Positions 62,476-64,000 of a stretch of 64,000 nucleotides of DNA are shown here, piece after piece. The position numbers and the translations under genes were made by a program. Below the pieces are notes generated by a model. That model was given only the letters and a program-made list of their open reading frames with translations. It made no database searches and was not told where the DNA came from. Numbering within the stretch: position 1 is the first letter of the stretch; each line of letters opens with the position of its first letter. Origin of the DNA: Sphingobacterium haloxyli (GTDB lineage: Bacteria; Bacteroidota; Bacteroidia; Sphingobacteriales; Sphingobacteriaceae); the NCBI RefSeq assembly GCF_002980525.1, contig NZ_PVBQ01000007.1, forward strand, positions 1 through 64,000, given 5' to 3'.

Positions 62476-64000
62476 ATGACACAGTTAAAATTTGATAAAC
62501 AAAATGAAGCTTTTTTACAGGCAGTTTCTTTTGTGAATCAAACGAATCAGCATTTGTTCCTAACGGGTAAAGCAGGCACCGGTAAAACCACGTTCTTAAA
62601 GTACATCAAGGAGAACTCGCATAAGAAGATGGCGGTTACTGCCCCTACCGGAGTGGCAGCGATGAATGCTGGAGGAACAACGCTTCATGCTCTCTTTTGG
62701 TTGCCGTTCGGGACATTTATCGAAGATTTTCCCTTACAATGGAATGAACAGGATAGCCATATCTATAATAAGAGTCGACTTTTTTCTACCATTAAGCTCA
62801 CCAAGCAACGACGGGCTATTCTACAGGAACTCGAGCTGTTGGTTATTGATGAAGTTTCTATGGTACGCGCCGATACGTTGGATGCTATTGATGTTATCTT
62901 GAAGTCGGTACGTCGGGATATGCGTCCGTTCGGTGGTGTACAGATGCTTTTTATCGGCGATCTCTATCAGTTGCCACCTGTTGTCCGAGAGCACGAATGG
63001 CAGGTGCTGCGTGACCATTATCGCAGTCCGTTCTTTTTTGACGCCAAAGTATTGCGCGAACATCCTCCCGTTATTTTAGAGCTTAGCAAGATATATCGGC
63101 AAAACGATGATTATTTTATTGATTTATTAAATAATATCCGAAATAATAAATGCTCGTCAGAGGATTTGGCGAAATTGAATGAGCACTACCGACCCGATTT
63201 TTCGCCGGCCGAAGGAGAACAATATATCACATTAACCTCGCATAATAAATTGGCGGAAGCGATTAACCAGGAGGAACTGGCGCGATTGAAAGGGACGATG
63301 CATAATGTGCGGGCTGTCGTGAAAGACGAGTTTCAGCAGGCTTCTTTTCCCGCCGATGAAATGCTCCCGTTAAAAATAGGTGCACAGGTGATGTTCATTA
63401 AAAATGATAGTGGAGAAGATAGGAAATTTTTTAACGGAAAAATAGGATCGGTTAAGGAACTGAACTTAGATCGTCACCAAGTGATTGTGGGGTTCAATGA
63501 TGGTTCGGATGACGTCGTGGTACGACGTGAAACTTGGGAAAATATTCGCTATAAGTATAATAAAGGCGAAGATAAGATAGAGGAAGAAGTCATGGGGACA
63601 TTTTCCCAATTCCCCTTGCGACTCGCATGGGCAATTACCATCCATAAAAGTCAAGGGCTTACCTTTAATAAGGCCGTCATCGATGCCGGCACCTCGTTTG
63701 CAGCAGGGCAGGTGTATGTCGCATTAAGTAGGCTGACTGGATTGGAAGGGCTGGTGTTGAAATCCAAAATTCCGATGCATTCCATCCGGACAGACGCCCA
63801 AGTGGTCGACTTTATGCAACAGATGATCGCGCGTGCAGAGGTGGCTAAGATACTGGAGTCGTGCCAACGTAACTATTTGGGTCAGATTGTACTGCAGAGT
63901 TTTCGCTGGGGGACGCTGGTCGAAAGTGTCGAGGAGCTAAAAGAATCGTTGGAAAACCGAAATATTGACGGTAAAGATGCTGCTTTAGCTTATCTAACGG
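62476..64000 (+). CDS. Pif1/RecD-like superfamily 1B DNA helicase, cut by the window end
   Basis: The frame is open from ATG 62476 to the right edge, giving 508 codons without a stop, so the C-terminus is missing. Walker A is GKAGTGKTT at 31-39. Further SF1 motifs are VTAPTGVAAMNAGGTTLHALF, Walker B VIDEVSMVRAD, a GDLYQLPPVV motif, and in the second RecA fold ITIHKSQGLTF and VYVALSRLTGLEGL. This is the Pif1/RecD2-like family that unwinds 5' to 3'; Bacteroidota members often carry a further C-terminal domain, not visible here. It has its own -7 box. Confidence 0.93.
   Translation, partial: MTQLKFDKQNEAFLQAVSFVNQTNQHLFLTGKAGTGKTTFLKYIKENSHKKMAVTAPTGVAAMNAGGTTLHALFWLPFGTFIEDFPLQWNEQDSHIYNKSRLFSTIKLTKQRRAILQELELLVIDEVSMVRADTLDAIDVILKSVRRDMRPFGGVQMLFIGDLYQLPPVVREHEWQVLRDHYRSPFFFDAKVLREHPPVILELSKIYRQNDDYFIDLLNNIRNNKCSSEDLAKLNEHYRPDFSPAEGEQYITLTSHNKLAEAINQEELARLKGTMHNVRAVVKDEFQQASFPADEMLPLKIGAQVMFIKNDSGEDRKFFNGKIGSVKELNLDRHQVIVGFNDGSDDVVVRRETWENIRYKYNKGEDKIEEEVMGTFSQFPLRLAWAITIHKSQGLTFNKAVIDAGTSFAAGQVYVALSRLTGLEGLVLKSKIPMHSIRTDAQVVDFMQQMIARAEVAKILESCQRNYLGQIVLQSFRWGTLVESVEELKESLENRNIDGKDAALAYLT

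Overview
The window is chromosomal DNA of a Bacteroidota member, most likely family Sphingobacteriaceae (Sphingobacterium/Pedobacter-like). Direct reasons: repeated TAnnTTTG -7 promoter boxes close to start codons, a SusC/SusD pair, a FecI/FecR/STN signalling set, sorting-domain-like small secreted proteins, the long IspG form, a Tgt without zinc cysteines and a SpvB/FG-GAP/RHS protein. No tRNA, rRNA operon, insertion sequence, integrase or CRISPR array was seen.

Region 1 (1-34050) is mostly core genome. It opens with an ECF sigma factor followed by a single-pass membrane protein that joins an anti-sigma-like cytosolic part to a trypsin-like protease. Then come ispF, a class A penicillin-binding protein, uvrC and era (convergent, sharing one CTAG as both stops), a small sorting-domain-like secreted protein, ispG, a LiaF-like membrane protein, mlaE-mlaF, a SAM methyltransferase, a 597-residue flavoprotein-like unknown, a DUF4382 lipoprotein, parE-purU, a 114-residue membrane protein with an HExxH motif, accD, an SRP RNA gene (ffs), dprA, a small hypothetical, a glycosyltransferase-rsmG operon, tgt followed by an LptF/LptG permease, an EamA transporter, and gltB-gltD. 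IspF and IspG belong to the MEP isoprenoid pathway. MlaEF and LptF/G serve the outer membrane. GltBD assimilates ammonia.

Region 2 (34180-41260) is accessory. It holds a helical protein of unknown function, an FN3-like protein, about 670 bp of AT-rich non-coding DNA with a perfect 22-bp inverted repeat, two tandem AraC regulators, an outer-membrane beta-barrel protein, a small secreted protein, and a degraded C-terminal fragment of a second copy of the barrel gene.

Region 3 (40394-47810) is a three-gene unit on the minus strand: a small secreted YD-motif protein, a 2034-residue SpvB/FG-GAP/RHS protein ending in a GIY-YIG nuclease-like domain, and a leucine-rich-repeat protein whose start overlaps the RHS stop. 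This is the layout of a polymorphic toxin with its immunity protein. Two strong palindromes lie upstream, between this unit and the next, divergent one.

Region 4 (48008-59650) is a plus-strand polysaccharide-utilisation locus: Tat-exported metallophosphoesterase, ECF sigma, FecR anti-sigma, STN-containing SusC, SusD, a heparinase II/III-like lyase and a GH88 unsaturated glucuronyl hydrolase. The enzymes point to a uronic-acid polysaccharide, and no sulfatase is present. The window closes with a DUF3857/transglutaminase protein lacking a signal peptide, a phosphomannose-isomerase-like cupin, and a Pif1/RecD-like helicase that runs off the right edge.
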